Of a stretch of 52,601 nucleotides of DNA, positions 14,349-24,663 are shown piece by piece. Location of the stretch: NCBI GenBank assembly GCA_000787465.1, contig JSYX01000215.1:1-52601 (forward strand). Direction: 5' to 3'. Under the pieces are notes generated by a model that saw only the letters and a program-made list of their open reading frames with translations, was not told the origin of the DNA and made no database searches. The position numbers and the translations under genes are program-made. The stretch's first letter is position 1. Every line of letters begins with the position of its first letter. Source of the stretch: Thermomucor indicae-seudaticae (Eukaryota > Mucoromycota > Mucoromycetes > Mucorales > Lichtheimiaceae).

Positions 14349-15871
14349 TTAGACATATGTGCTCCAGTCAATGGACGGTTTGTCGCTCAAGCCAATACAG
14401 AATTCCATATGCGTCGAGCTCGGCCGTGGAACAGCGTTTCTGATGGGTTCATCGAGTGGATATTGCAGATCATTCTTTTCGTTGGAAACCACAATTCGCT
14501 TTCCCGGTGGAGGTGGGCCAGTCATATCGATTTCTTTCAGCAAGTCTCTAAAAGTAAAAGTATCCGTGATAGCCAAGTTTCGAATGTAATACATGGGTGG
14601 TGCGTCTGGAGAAGGAATGCTTTTGAGTGACACGCTTTCAAGAACGATTTCCTGGCTTTTCGACGGTAAAGGTGCTGTAGGAGCGGGAGGAGAGGCTGAC
14701 ATGGGATCACGTTGTTCCTGCTGTGGAGATGTCGATGAACAAGAGCTCTGCTGCTGCTGCTGTTGTTGTTGTTGTGACCGGTACATGGGTGGAAAGGGAC
14801 TTGAGAGCTGCAATTGTTGCTGCAACGACGACGATAATGAAGAGAGCGACGGAGTGCGAGTGTGTAAGGGAGGTAGTTGATTGAAATGATAACTATTATC
14901 TACATGAAGTGCGGTGGTTGGAGACACAGCTGAAGATGATGAAGAAGGTGGCGGATGACTTAAGCGAGGTGCCATTCCCGTCGCAAGGAGTGGTGTCGAC
15001 GCGCTGGAGTGTGGTTTTTGCACATTAAGCGGCGAAGACTGTCTGGATGTACGCTTCCTCTTGAGCGATGTCGACGAAGACATCATGCTAAAGTCTGGCG
15101 GTGAGTGATCATGGATTGGAGGCGAACGATATTGCTGCTGATAAGTGATCTCCCGGACTTTGGCTGCTAAACCGCCTTCACCTATAGAAAGTGGATAAAG
15201 CGGTGGCGGCGCGTGAGCCTTATGGTGTGGATGAGGATGAAGTGGATATGGATCAGCATATGTTCGATCTGCCATGATGGTATCCATGCCGTTAGAATCG
15301 GCTGGCGATGGCGGAGCCTGATTCTTGCTACGTTCGTGCCTCTTCTTGGCGCGGTAAAGAGTACTGCTATGTGCCTTGCAAAGTGACACTTCGGATAGAT
15401 CTCTCAATCCCACGACAGTCCCTGTGTGGTCTTTGTATATGTCATTCGCGTGGTCTGTGAGCCAGTTCATTGAAAACTCATAGTCTTCCTTATCCTGCGG
15501 GTGCAATTTCTTCGCTCTCGAATCCAAACTCCCTTGTGGCAAGTTCTTGCCCCGCCGCGGCTGTACTTCCTCACAAATACAATCCGTCCCGTAGTACTAT
15601 ATCGTGTGTCAGCTGGTGTTCACAAAGTGCTTCGTTGTCTCGGTTTTACCTTGGAGCAAGTGAAGCAAACGCTGCACACGATACACGCATTCTACGAGTA
15701 ACGTGTCAAACATCCAGATGAAGAGATTCGCTAACTACGTCGTCAGCAACGTACCTTGCGGATCGGAAGGTAGCGTCGAGCAATCCCATGCTGCTGATGC
15801 TGTTCAGACCGCGGTGTACGCAACGATGGATGCGACAATGGGCCCAGAGGATGCTGCGGCGATTGATTCAT
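14349..15871 (-). CDS. Cys-rich, polyQ/Pro-rich putative regulator
   Basis: Exons 15871-15755, 15691-15650 and 15596-14349 give 468 residues. The N-terminal region after the first intron has closely spaced cysteines (CIVCSVCFTCSK, then DCICEE), which could bind zinc. The block FSMNWLTDHANDIYKDH and later LCKAHSSTLYRAKKRHERSK look folded. The middle is low complexity: Pro/His/Ser-rich, nine glutamines and a basic LKRKRTSRQ stretch that could be a nuclear signal. The C-terminal 100 residues are non-repetitive (IRNLAITDTFTFRDLLKEID, GKRIVVSNEKNDLQYPLDEP, MEFCIGLSDKPSIDWSTYV) and look like a conserved domain I cannot name. The composition suggests a transcriptional regulator, but this is inference. 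A 930-nt gene-free upstream region would fit complex regulation. Confidence 0.7.
14748..14774 (-). repeat. CAG/CAA polyglutamine tract
   Basis: Nine consecutive glutamine codons (CAA x4 then CAG x5 on the minus strand) in the low-complexity middle of the Cys-rich regulator. Confidence 0.9.
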
Positions 15872-16798
15872 GGGACGTTGGTTGATCTCCTGCGCTAACT
15901 GAAACCTCCGAAAACGTTTAAAAAGAGGTGGAAAAAGTTACGTGATATAATGAGAAGGGAAGAAAGAAAAAACACAGGAAAAAAAGAGAAAGAAAAAAAA
16001 ATCCAGGGGCGCCTTTTTTTGGTTTGTTATTCTTTGCCGATTATATGGCTTTTGTTTATGGTTTTGTCATATGCAAGAAGAGCAACGAACCCGTTGGCGT
16101 ACTCTTTCCTGCCCCTTGATGAAATGCCAACAGACAGGAAACTGCTACGCCGAATCGCGAAATATAACAGGTAATGTTTCATTTTCTTACTCACCAGTAC
16201 GGAAACTCAGATGGCGATCGGTCAAAGAAGAGGGGAAAAGAAAGAGGGAAAGAGGAGGTGGCATCGTAGTTAGCTGAATTTTTTTTTCTTTTGTTATGGT
16301 CACGCTTCTCATTCGAGAATATGGGTCTGTATGGAAACATAATGATACTGGTTGCCGTTAAGCCACGTACGAGCAGACAATGGGGATGTGTGGCTCCTGA
16401 ACAATTCAGAAAAATCGGCGTACTTGCAGTAAGCCATAGGGGTTGTTGTTGACGGGAACCCATAAAGAGTAGCAGATACGTACAAGGATTTTCGTTAAAG
16501 ATCATAAGCTGCCGCAAACTTTAATGGAGACACACACAGATTTTAAACTGGTCTCGTGTAACTAGCCCATCTGCAACGCATGCGTGCCATCACACCCAGT
16601 ATACCAAACTGTATGATGATTACCGAGGTTTCCAATGATACATCGACGAAAGTAGTATTAAAGACCGTACACAGGAATGATGAAATATGTAAATATCTCG
16701 TCTGTTTGCGTCAATATCAGCAGAATCACATTACAGAAAACCCGTTTGGTGCTTAGTAGAAATCATACACACTAAAGGCGTATCCCTCCAGAGTTATT
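15872..16798. other. Long intergenic, probable promoter of the polyQ regulator
   Basis: No gene is supported. The region holds purine-rich tracts on the plus strand (about 15950-16005 and 16225-16262). Minus-strand frame 16191-16517 (108 codons) has no clear start context or homology. Confidence 0.4.
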
Positions 16799-17183
16799 CT
16801 AGTTTTGGTGGGTTGGCTGCTCATTCTGATCATTTGCCAGCGTCCAATGCAACGCATCAAACAATGTGAACTTGTAACGATCTTTTAAAACGTTACATGA
16901 CGAATAGAGTTTGCATTTTCCAGGGCATGCCCGAATCACTCTGCATAACAGATCAAACTCAGCAAAGTCAACATTGAGGCGTTTCGCATGGTGCAACATG
17001 GTGCTGAATTCGCATGGTCATCTTCCCGCTGCCTACGAAACCACATTGACGCAGAGGGTAGCCCATTTGACACACTTGGAAGCTTACTCTGACTGTGCAG
17101 AGACCGTTCTCCTTTTTGCCGCGAATCACCTTCCTCAAGGTGCTGCGTTGCTGCAGAACTTGTAACAGAATAGGCAAGTTCAT
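16799..17183 (-). CDS. Possible small protein, 98 residues, unknown
   Basis: I do not recognise it. The last segment (LNVDFAEFDLLCRVIRACPG... KDRYKFTLFDALHWTLANDQ) reads as a helical, protein-like sequence with several cysteines. A phase-consistent model is 17183-17130, 17074-17037 and 17003-16799, starting MNLPILLQVLQQRSTLRK. The second intron would be only 33 nt, which is short for this genome, so the model may be wrong or the locus may be a decayed or partial gene. It lies immediately downstream of another unresolved segment on the same strand and could belong with it. Confidence 0.3.
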
Positions 17184-17224
17184 TCAGAGCTATGATTATC
17201 ATCTGCCATGAAGACTGGGACACA

Positions 17225-17660
17225 CTAAAAATTCTGATACACGAAGAAAGACCGACGTTTCGCGTCTCCTTCCTCTCCAGTGACATTTTCATATATCTTA
17301 CTCTCACTAAGTACGATTTGGAGCAAAGATGGAGGTGGCGGCTGTCCTTGTAATGCAAACGGAATGGTAGCAAAGATCTCTTTTCGATCACAATCTTCAA
17401 GATACCCCTGAAAATGGATCATGAGACCTATGCTTGGACTGCCGTCATAGCAGCACACATACATATTATCTGGGAGAACTCCTTCTGTACGATGAGGCAT
17501 GTTTCCTGCTTTCCTTCCTTTATCTCCAAAATATCCTTATACTCCTCCAAGGGAAAAAAGGAACCGTAATAAGAAAATGAGAAGCCTTTATTGTTTTTCG
17601 CCACTTTACATAAGGTCGTGATGTCTATCGCAAACTGCACCCAGTCTTCTTCTTTTGCAT
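17225..17660 (-). other. Unresolved coding-like segments
   Basis: Two overlapping minus-strand frames look like protein: one ending around 17560 (WVQFAIDITTLCKVAKNN, FSFSYYGSFFPLEE) and one from 17500 (VLPDNMYVCCYDGSPSIGLM, DCDRKEIFATIPFALQ, SLLQIVLSE). They can be joined in phase through a GTATAAGG donor and a CGTACAG acceptor. The first frame has no ATG and no acceptor upstream before a stop at about 17667. A GTAAGA donor (about 17295) suggests one further intron. It could be a real gene with an unusual 5' end, or a degraded one. I cannot name a family. Confidence 0.3.
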
Positions 17661-17677
17661 TGAATTAAGCAACCGCG

Positions 17678-18580
17678 TTAGATTTCTTTGGTTTCGACGC
17701 ACCAACCGAGGCGTGCAATGGCCACCGTGTCAAGCATACGATCTTTAATCACCACTTCTGTTTCCACATCTTGACGGCCTTGAGTGAACGTAGGAGGGGT
17801 AAAGTCCGACGAAGCAGTGAGCAGCCCACGAGCCTTTTTCTTGTACTTTACACGGCAATGCGGCAAAATCAGAGAAGTTCTATTCGATTTACGCAACTCC
17901 CATTATCTACTATATTTTACCTCCATCTTGAGGGATGTCAGGATAGCACGATCTTTGCCATTCAATGTGCTCAGCAAGGCAAGTCCTCCGACGGTCTCGG
18001 CAAATGTAGCCAATGCAGTGGCATGGATACTTCCGCATATCAATCTCTTTATCTCGATCGTAGATTTTTAAGTCACCCTTTTTACCTTTTAAACGGATTG
18101 TGGTTGCGCTTGCGGTCCTACGAGAAAGAAACGAAACGTGCTGAGGAGTAGTGGGAGGAAGCATGGTGTGAATGAATAGAACTTACACGCATAATACCGG
18201 TACAAAAACCACGAGAAAAGGTGGATATGCGCAAATCTTATTGGACCATCAACAAACGGTCTATCTCTTCCAAGTTGACCCAACTTACCAATGGATTTAG
18301 CGTAGGGATCAGCGTGACCTAATAACAGTGAAAATATCCACGGTCGAAAGAGTTTTACGACCGGTTTGTTCAGACGTTCCCATGTGGTGAGCGGCTGACG
18401 GGTATTTCGCAGCGTAAAGAGAAGATACAAAACAGTTAGAAAAGTCCCTAAAATGACGCCAACGACGAATCGGGTGAAGATGGTCCATTCGAGCTCCAAA
18501 GCAACACGAATTAAACGTGTTGTTGCTTCAATGTGCTCATAGAAGGCTGTAGTAAGCGTAGTGGTATCCGAGCCTGTCAT
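17678..18580 (-). CDS. Membrane-anchored HotDog-fold (DUF4442/PaaI-like) protein
   Basis: Exons 18580-18289, 18236-18187, 18117-18086, 18044-17921 and 17845-17678 give 221 residues. The C-terminal two thirds resemble the DUF4442/PaaI acyl-thioesterase-like HotDog fold: DPYAKSID near the start of the domain, then RNHNPFKR, the helix GSIHATALATFAETVGGLALL, ILTSLKMEYKKKARGLLTAS and the ending DTVAIARLGWCVETKEI. In this family the GS.H...A.....E region forms the central hot-dog helix and active-site area. The N-terminus carries one strong hydrophobic segment (FTRFVVGVILGTFLTVLYLLF), so the enzyme is probably tethered to a membrane. The substrate is unknown; acyl-CoA hydrolysis is only inferred from the fold. 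Confidence 0.78.
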
Positions 18581-18726
18581 TGCGTTAATCGCATGTGTTC
18601 GTAATGGAAAGCCGGCGTGCTCGTTTTTCCAAGCATTGTGGCACGGTATCCCTGCTTATAAGAAACAAAGTGAACTCCGAAGAAAAAGAAGCACGAGGAA
18701 CAACAATAACATGACATTTTTATGTG

Positions 18727-20359
18727 TCAAACCACGTAGCTACGAACAGGACTAAAGAAGTAAGGGCGCATCAAACGGAGGTCGTAGTTTGTACTTTCTT
18801 CTCTGCCATCTTTCCGGCTTGAATACCTCTCCCATCCAAGTTTGTTGTGTCGTCCGCGACTCGTACTCTTGATATACAAGTGCATCTCAAACTTGTCGTG
18901 AGGCCGAGCCTTATCACGCATTTCTATAGCAATCTTGCTCTCTTCAATCGTAAAATAACCACGGAATACTTGGCGTCGTGAAAACTGAGGTGTTAAAAGC
19001 TTCACTACGGACGCAGGCTCATCGGTTGAAAGGTATTTGAGAACGGAACCATTGGGGAAGAACCGCAAGTATCGGTAATATGTAACAAGGTGCACGGGTT
19101 GCGTCCAAGCAGTGTCGGAGGTACCAGGCCTAATAGGCAAAGCAAGTTACTTACTTGTTCCTTTGTACAAAATAAAGTTCCTTTATTCGTCTTTTACCTA
19201 ATGTATTGACAGACTGATATATAAACTCCATCGTACCGAATCCGAGGTCTCTCAATATACATCCGAAGCCAGTAGCCACCGTAAAGAGCTTGAATAATTT
19301 CTGCCTGGCAGCGACGGGAGTCTTGCAATGTCATACCAGGAGCACGAAAAGCGTGTTCGCAGGCATAACGCCATAAAGAAGGACTGCGTGTTGCTAAAAA
19401 GAAGCGTTTGCAAACCAGTGCAAAACTTGCTATAGAAGAAGTCGAGCAGAGGACCAAATGGCGTAAAATATCCACCAGTATTTCGCCTTGACATAATGAT
19501 CATCGTGAATAACTACCCCTGCTTCGTTTATGTATAACATTTACCTGGGAGCTTGGCGACATGGACAGGCTTGTAGTCGATGGCTGGAATATAATCTGTA
19601 TCTTGCTGGTAAAACTCCAATGTCAAACGTTCTAAAGGGTCACGGTGGTTGTTGTTGTTACTGGATGAGATTTCGGGTGCTCGTGAATAAGTTGAATGGC
19701 TGAAGTATTCGTTGCCAAAGACAAACCGAAAGTCAGTTCCGTCCGCTGTAGCAGCTGCGACCAGTGGGTCCCACTTTGAATGTGCGCCACAGACAAGCAA
19801 GCTGGTGGTTTCGTCGTCATGTCCTTGATCCTGCTCCAGTCGTCGGTATTTGGACTCAATGTCAGGATCCACCTTGAAAGCTCGTCTGTAATGCACAAGC
19901 GCTTATGGGAAAAATTATCAGTGTTTGCTTTCGTGGGAAAACCCGCTATCTTCTTTCTATACCTTGCCCCAACTGGCCTTGGCGCTCCATGTCCATAGCC
20001 GTTCGATATAGTTCGATTGCAGACTGACTGTCCTGCTCGACCATCTGCTGCCTGACTTCTTGACTGGTTTCTCTGGATGCCGCGAGAGCAACTGAATAAG
20101 CTTTCTCATGCTGAGCTTGTTCATTGTCTTTCGAGGTTCCTGCAGAACAATCAGATTTGTGGCAGAAGGCTACGGCAGGGTCTGACGGTGGCGGAGAAGG
20201 TGGGGATGAAAAGTGGATGTTCAAAGGAAGAGAAGCAGACGCCAGTCTCGTTCTTTTATGCATATTTTGCACTTCTTCATGCCACTGCTTTCGGAACTCC
20301 TCGAGTTCTCGCTCGGTATCTTGAGCTTCTAGCCTTGAATCACTCATATTCATGAACAA
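18727..20359 (-). CDS. F-box protein of the FBXO9/Pof7/Hrt3 type
   Basis: F-box substrate adaptor of SCF ubiquitin ligases, related to human FBXO9 and yeast Hrt3/Pof7. Exons 20359-19963, 19901-19545, 19486-19198 and 19129-18727 give 481 residues from the first in-frame ATG (a later ATG at 20347 gives 477 and is equally possible). Order of parts: acidic N-terminus, a TPR-like helix pair (SAIELYRTAMDMERQGQLGQ, ALVHYRRAFKVDPDIESKYR), a spacer with Ser/Asn runs, the F-box starting KLPGEILVDILRHLVLC, SLWRYACEHAFR, then the FBXO9 C-terminal block GVYISVCQYIRPG, YYRYLRFFPNGSVL and FRGYFTIEESKIAIEM. Substrates cannot be read from sequence. The start is about 670 nt from the divergent eL34 gene. Confidence 0.93.
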
Positions 20360-21029
20360 AACAAAAGAAACGAGGCAGGTGAGAAAAAAGAGAGCGACAG
20401 AGAAAAATTATGGGTGTACTTTTTGATGCATAAAGCGTGGCACACACTCACACACACTCACAATATTTCATCCTAAATGATCAAATGACTTTCAAGGCAA
20501 CAGACAACCTCAATACTAAATTTGTCCCGGACAACCGTACGTTCTAAACATCCAACTTCTTTCCTGCCAAAAAAAGCCACTGGAGGGGACTTTGTACACT
20601 CGAGAAAAAGACATTGCTTTTAATTCTACTACGCGGAAGTATCCAAAATAAAACAGTCTTGCAATAAATTAATTAAAGTAGAGACATAAGCCATAAAAAT
20701 CCAGAGGATTCCCTACCTTCGCATTACAAGCGAGGTTACGTATTATCAGGGACCTTGTTGCATCTTGACAACATCCTGGTTCCGGAAGCCGAACCGGATT
20801 ATCACGTGACGGCCGGACACGCATTGACGAAGTGGGTGGAACTCATCTAAGGCCCTCTACTGTGCTCCGCAAGAAGCCCCCTCTTTCCCTGTACGGGTAA
20901 GTAGTTGTAGGAACTCACAGTGGATGATGGAGTTCTGAAATGTTGATGGATTGATGGATGGCAAATGGATACTGATATTTTGAAAATCAATTGTGTCGAA
21001 CGGGGAAATGTAGAATCCCTTTCTTTGCG
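20360..21029. promoter_or_regulatory. Divergent promoter region, F-box gene and eL34
   Basis: Gene-free spacer between two divergent starts. It holds one E-box-like CACGTGA site (20803-20809, Cbf1/Pho4-type consensus) in a GC-rich patch (20775-20820) that includes CCGGTT/AACCGG-like elements; the rest is AT-rich. Assignment of the site to eL34 regulation is inference. Confidence 0.45.
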
Positions 21030-21521
21030 ATGGCTCAGAGACTGACGTACCGACGCCGCCTTTCGTACAACACCCGTTCCAACAGAGTCAAGGTCGTCAA
21101 GACTCCTGGTATGCTCGGAATTTTGGTGGGAAGTGTGGGACAATAATTTTGTTTGTTCTGATGCATTGGCGCCGATTCACACAGGTGGCAAGCTTGTCTA
21201 CCAGTACCAGAAGAAGCCTGTGAAGGCTCCTCGCTGCGGTGACTGCGGTAACACGCTTCATGGTGTAAGTTGTCGTATCGGTATGCAGTGGGAATTTTGG
21301 ACAGCATGCTCATGGGTGTTGTGTGATGACAGATTAAGGCTCTGCGTGCCCGCAAGTTGGCCTCTGTTTCCAAGACTCAAAAGACCGTCAGCCGTGCCTA
21401 TGGTGGTTCCCGCTGCTCTCACTGTGTCCGCGACCGCATTGTCCGTGCTTTCCTTGTTGAGGAACAAAAGATTGTCAAGAAGGTCCTCAAAACTCAGGCC
21501 CAAGCTCAAAAGAAACAATAA
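21030..21521 (+). CDS. RPL34: 60S ribosomal protein eL34
   Basis: Large-subunit ribosomal protein. Exons 21030-21108, 21185-21264 and 21333-21521 give 115 residues. The family start [20 protein letters not shown], the [11 protein letters not shown] block, the zinc-ribbon pairs CGDC and [24 protein letters not shown] and the basic tail [17 protein letters not shown] all match eL34. Introns sit after codon 26 and at the HG|IKALR position. Codon use is strongly biased, as expected for a ribosomal protein gene. Confidence 0.98.
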
Positions 21522-22398
21522 ATCCAGTTTCGGTTGTCGTCTGCAGCCTGTGTCTTGTTTAGGGGCAATAAATATCCATGAACAAGCAGTCGCTTTTCCT
21601 TTCGGGACATCTGTTACTGTGATGTACGGATGATTCTTTTCATGCAGAGGGAGAGTTCATACAATACTTTCGAGACGGTCGTACATGAAATACCTATTCA
21701 GCATCGTCCGACGACAGCTGTATTTCCCGAGAACGGCGTTCAGCAACATGATTTCATGCGTAGGGAACTCCATTACTCTGACACATGGAGGTCACAAACA
21801 CGTGAGACACAGGATTTGGAACACCATCAAATCAGGCATTTTGCAGGAACGCGACTTGTCATGGGCTCGCCAAGTGCATTGTTGCGTCACAGCTGTAGTG
21901 AAACACCATGCATGAGAAGTTTTGATTGCTTCCTCTTTCTTGACAATATCTTCTCTTTTCGCTAGTCTATAATTTGCAAGGTACCATGCGGCGAAAAACC
22001 TATCAGTTGTCTATTTCGACTGAAAAACCGGAGTTACCTGTATTGAAGGAAAATGCGGGGAAAGCACAGACGACAAAGACGGATGCCCGCTACTCGGACA
22101 TCCTCACGTTTTGTTCTATGGACATTACGGTTTACCCTTTCGATATAGCTCTACGAACTCGATCGGAAGTGTGGTGACCTGAGCCCTGCGTCATTACAAG
22201 GTGAATGGCGGCGGTACGCTGCATGCGGTGAAAGTCTGTAACAGGTATTTTGGGCATTTGTAGAGTCCTTATTAACCGCAACCACGCACTGATCCAATAT
22301 ATCTATTCATCTGCTAGCTGCAACACAGTATGGCAGCGGGACTGAAACGCCGCCAGAAACCAGCGTCCTTTGCCCACCAAATCGCCATCACCAACGTT
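21522..22398. other. Intergenic, eL34 to eIF2D (convergent)
   Basis: No gene is supported. A plus-strand frame of 111 codons (21630-21965) looks random. A shorter one (21974-22177; internal ATG near 21985 giving MRRKTYQLSISTEKPELPV) looks somewhat more protein-like but I see no continuation by splicing and no promoter element. Confidence 0.4.
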
Positions 22399-24663
22399 TT
22401 ATTTTCCCTTTCTCTTCTTGGTCTTATCATTAAACTCAATCAACTGTTTTGGGACTCCTTTCTCCAATAACAGCTGGTTTACATGCTTGAATTGAGGCCC
22501 TTGGACCATAATTTCACTCATCGGGTTTTTTGGGCTTGAACCAGGGAGTGCATTGGCTAGACGGATATATCTCAGCGCAATTGACAATTGCAAAAGATAG
22601 GGACATATACTTACAAGTAGCACTACTTGCACACAGCTTTGTCAACGCTTTGCAGACTTCGTTCGGATCAATAAAAAAGTTCTCAACGCCAACGATTTTG
22701 GTCACAGTCTTGTTATTTTGACGGATCTCTTGGGTGACAACCACAGGTTTCGCGTTTCCTTTGCGTAAAATAGGTTCCTGTCCCGGTAGAGTTAACGTAT
22801 GAAAAGGTTGCATTTTATCCAGCAATCTATTCATGCCCATATGAGTTAATATGGTAATAGTCCTCCAAGCCCAACGCCAAGTCTTTTTACTTTTTGACTA
22901 CTTGATCTCTCGCAAGCTCGTTCACGGTATCAACCTCTGACTTTGATAGTAACGCATCGCACAGTATTGCATCTAGCCTCACCATCCTAGGAGGACGTTT
23001 AATACAACCACGATGATGCAGATCTGAGTAGTTTATGGCTCACTTTTGGTTTCGCGGATTAGCCAAGTTCTTCTCTTTAATATAGTCTATAGCCGCCTGT
23101 CGTGCTTCTGCCGGCGCGAACAGCTCATCTTTGCCCCGATTGATCGCTTCGAAAAATGCAATAGTGCTCCCAACTGGCTTGTACAACTCTTGAACTTGGA
23201 TCGGTCCACTCGCTTGCGCTGTCTGTCTTGTTTGATCGGCTTTGGACGCTTGCTGATGTGATTCTTTGCTGCTGCTGGAACCATTTTCTATCGTTTTGTA
23301 CGGCTTCAAACCGAGAAAGCTGCTCACATCAGTAATAGCAAACCTTGACAAAAGCGGCCAGCAAAGCTTACTCGGGATGATTCCAATCAACTGAAGTAAC
23401 CACCACTTCGCCGCGTTGCTCTTTAATCTTCAGCAAGTCTGCTTTCTCCATAGTCTTTAGAAACTTCTGCATCTTTTTCCAACTTGATCGCTTGATATCT
23501 GCCTCTTCTCCGATATCTGCTGGGCGACTCGGCAGGATATAAGACGAGTAAAGCACGGACGCCGACATGGGGAGTTGCGTCTGCGCATTTTCAGGTTTCA
23601 GCTTATAAAGCAAAGCTTGCAGTAACGACTTCTTAAGAATTTCGTCAACATCTATTTTAATCCAGGTTATACACACAACACTGACTTGGTGTTATGCAAG
23701 GCTTTTACCGCTTGTGGATAGCTTCTTTCGGTCTCTTTCCTCAGCCACTGTGTGTGGTTCTTCCGCAGCATCAGGGCTTGTCGAGGATTCTGTGGGTTCC
23801 TGGGCCCGATGATTATCGTCATCCTGCTCTTCGTCCTCTTCTTCATCTTCGTCCTCTGACATATCCTTCATGTCTGGTGGGTCGCTCTTATCTCCCATGG
23901 CCCACAAATAATCCCGATAAACATGCAAGAGATGTACTGCCTTTCCCTTCATTCCTGAACGTGGGACAATGTCTCTTGTCGGCAACACCATAGTTCCCAC
24001 TGCCAACGGATATCTGCGAATGAATAAGTCCTCTAAGATAACATGGATCTGCTCCCGCATAAATCCAATCACTCACTGATATCCCTTCACTGTAATTGCC
24101 ACTACTTCACCTTCAGCTACATCTGGCAACGTACCATCGGGTCCTGGCACTAGACCCGGAATCATTAAATCTATTCTTGGATGTCAGCTTAAGGGAAACT
24201 AAAGTTGGAGGTCTGTACTTGCTGCCAACCTGCTCCATCTATCAATTTCCTTATCACCGGTGCCCAGGTATAAAGTATAGGTAATGCATCGGCGTGCTGC
24301 CACAAGGTATAGACTATCAACACGCGTATATAGAAGAGTCCCCAAATAGGTAACAATTAACAACAGCAGCAAGGAACGGTTCCTTTGGATGCACTAGCAA
24401 ATACCAGTCGGAATAGGCTTTAAACCTTCCAGTTTTAGCCATAATGGCTTGTTATCTGCCACGTAAACGACACCTTTCACGTTGAGGTGCGAAGCAAACT
24501 TGGCTGAAAGTAATGTTTCTGGCAACGATGGTGATGCACCTTCCTGCGTGCACTTTTCTTTGAGCGCTGGGTATGCTTCATAGATCTCATTCTGAAATCG
24601 TCGGCGATCTGAAGATCGCATTGGGCTAAAGGATTTCACATTCGATATCGGTTTCTTGAACAT
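22399..24663 (-). CDS. Eukaryotic translation initiation factor 2D (ligatin)
   Basis: eIF2D delivers or removes tRNA at the ribosomal P site independently of GTP and acts in re-initiation and recycling. Exons 24663-24405, 24313-24230, 24170-24077, 24013-23709, 23651-23372, 23319-23044, 22986-22891, 22826-22615 and 22556-22399 give 587 residues. Domain order fits the family: N-terminal domain (MFKKPISNVKSFSPMRSSDR), PUA domain (VVYVADNKPLWLKLEGLKPI, GADLMIPGLV, HVYRDYLWAMGDKSDPPDM), an acidic linker, the winged-helix/SWIB-like part (DVDEILKKSLLQALLYKLKP, SSWKKMQKFLKTMEKADLLK, VVVTSVDWNHP), and the C-terminal SUI1 domain (PILRKGNAK, TKIVGVENFFIDPNEVCKAL, PQFKHVNQLLLEKGVPKQLI). All introns are 45-85 nt except where a GTTGGC donor (24229) is used, which phase and homology both require. 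Confidence 0.95.
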
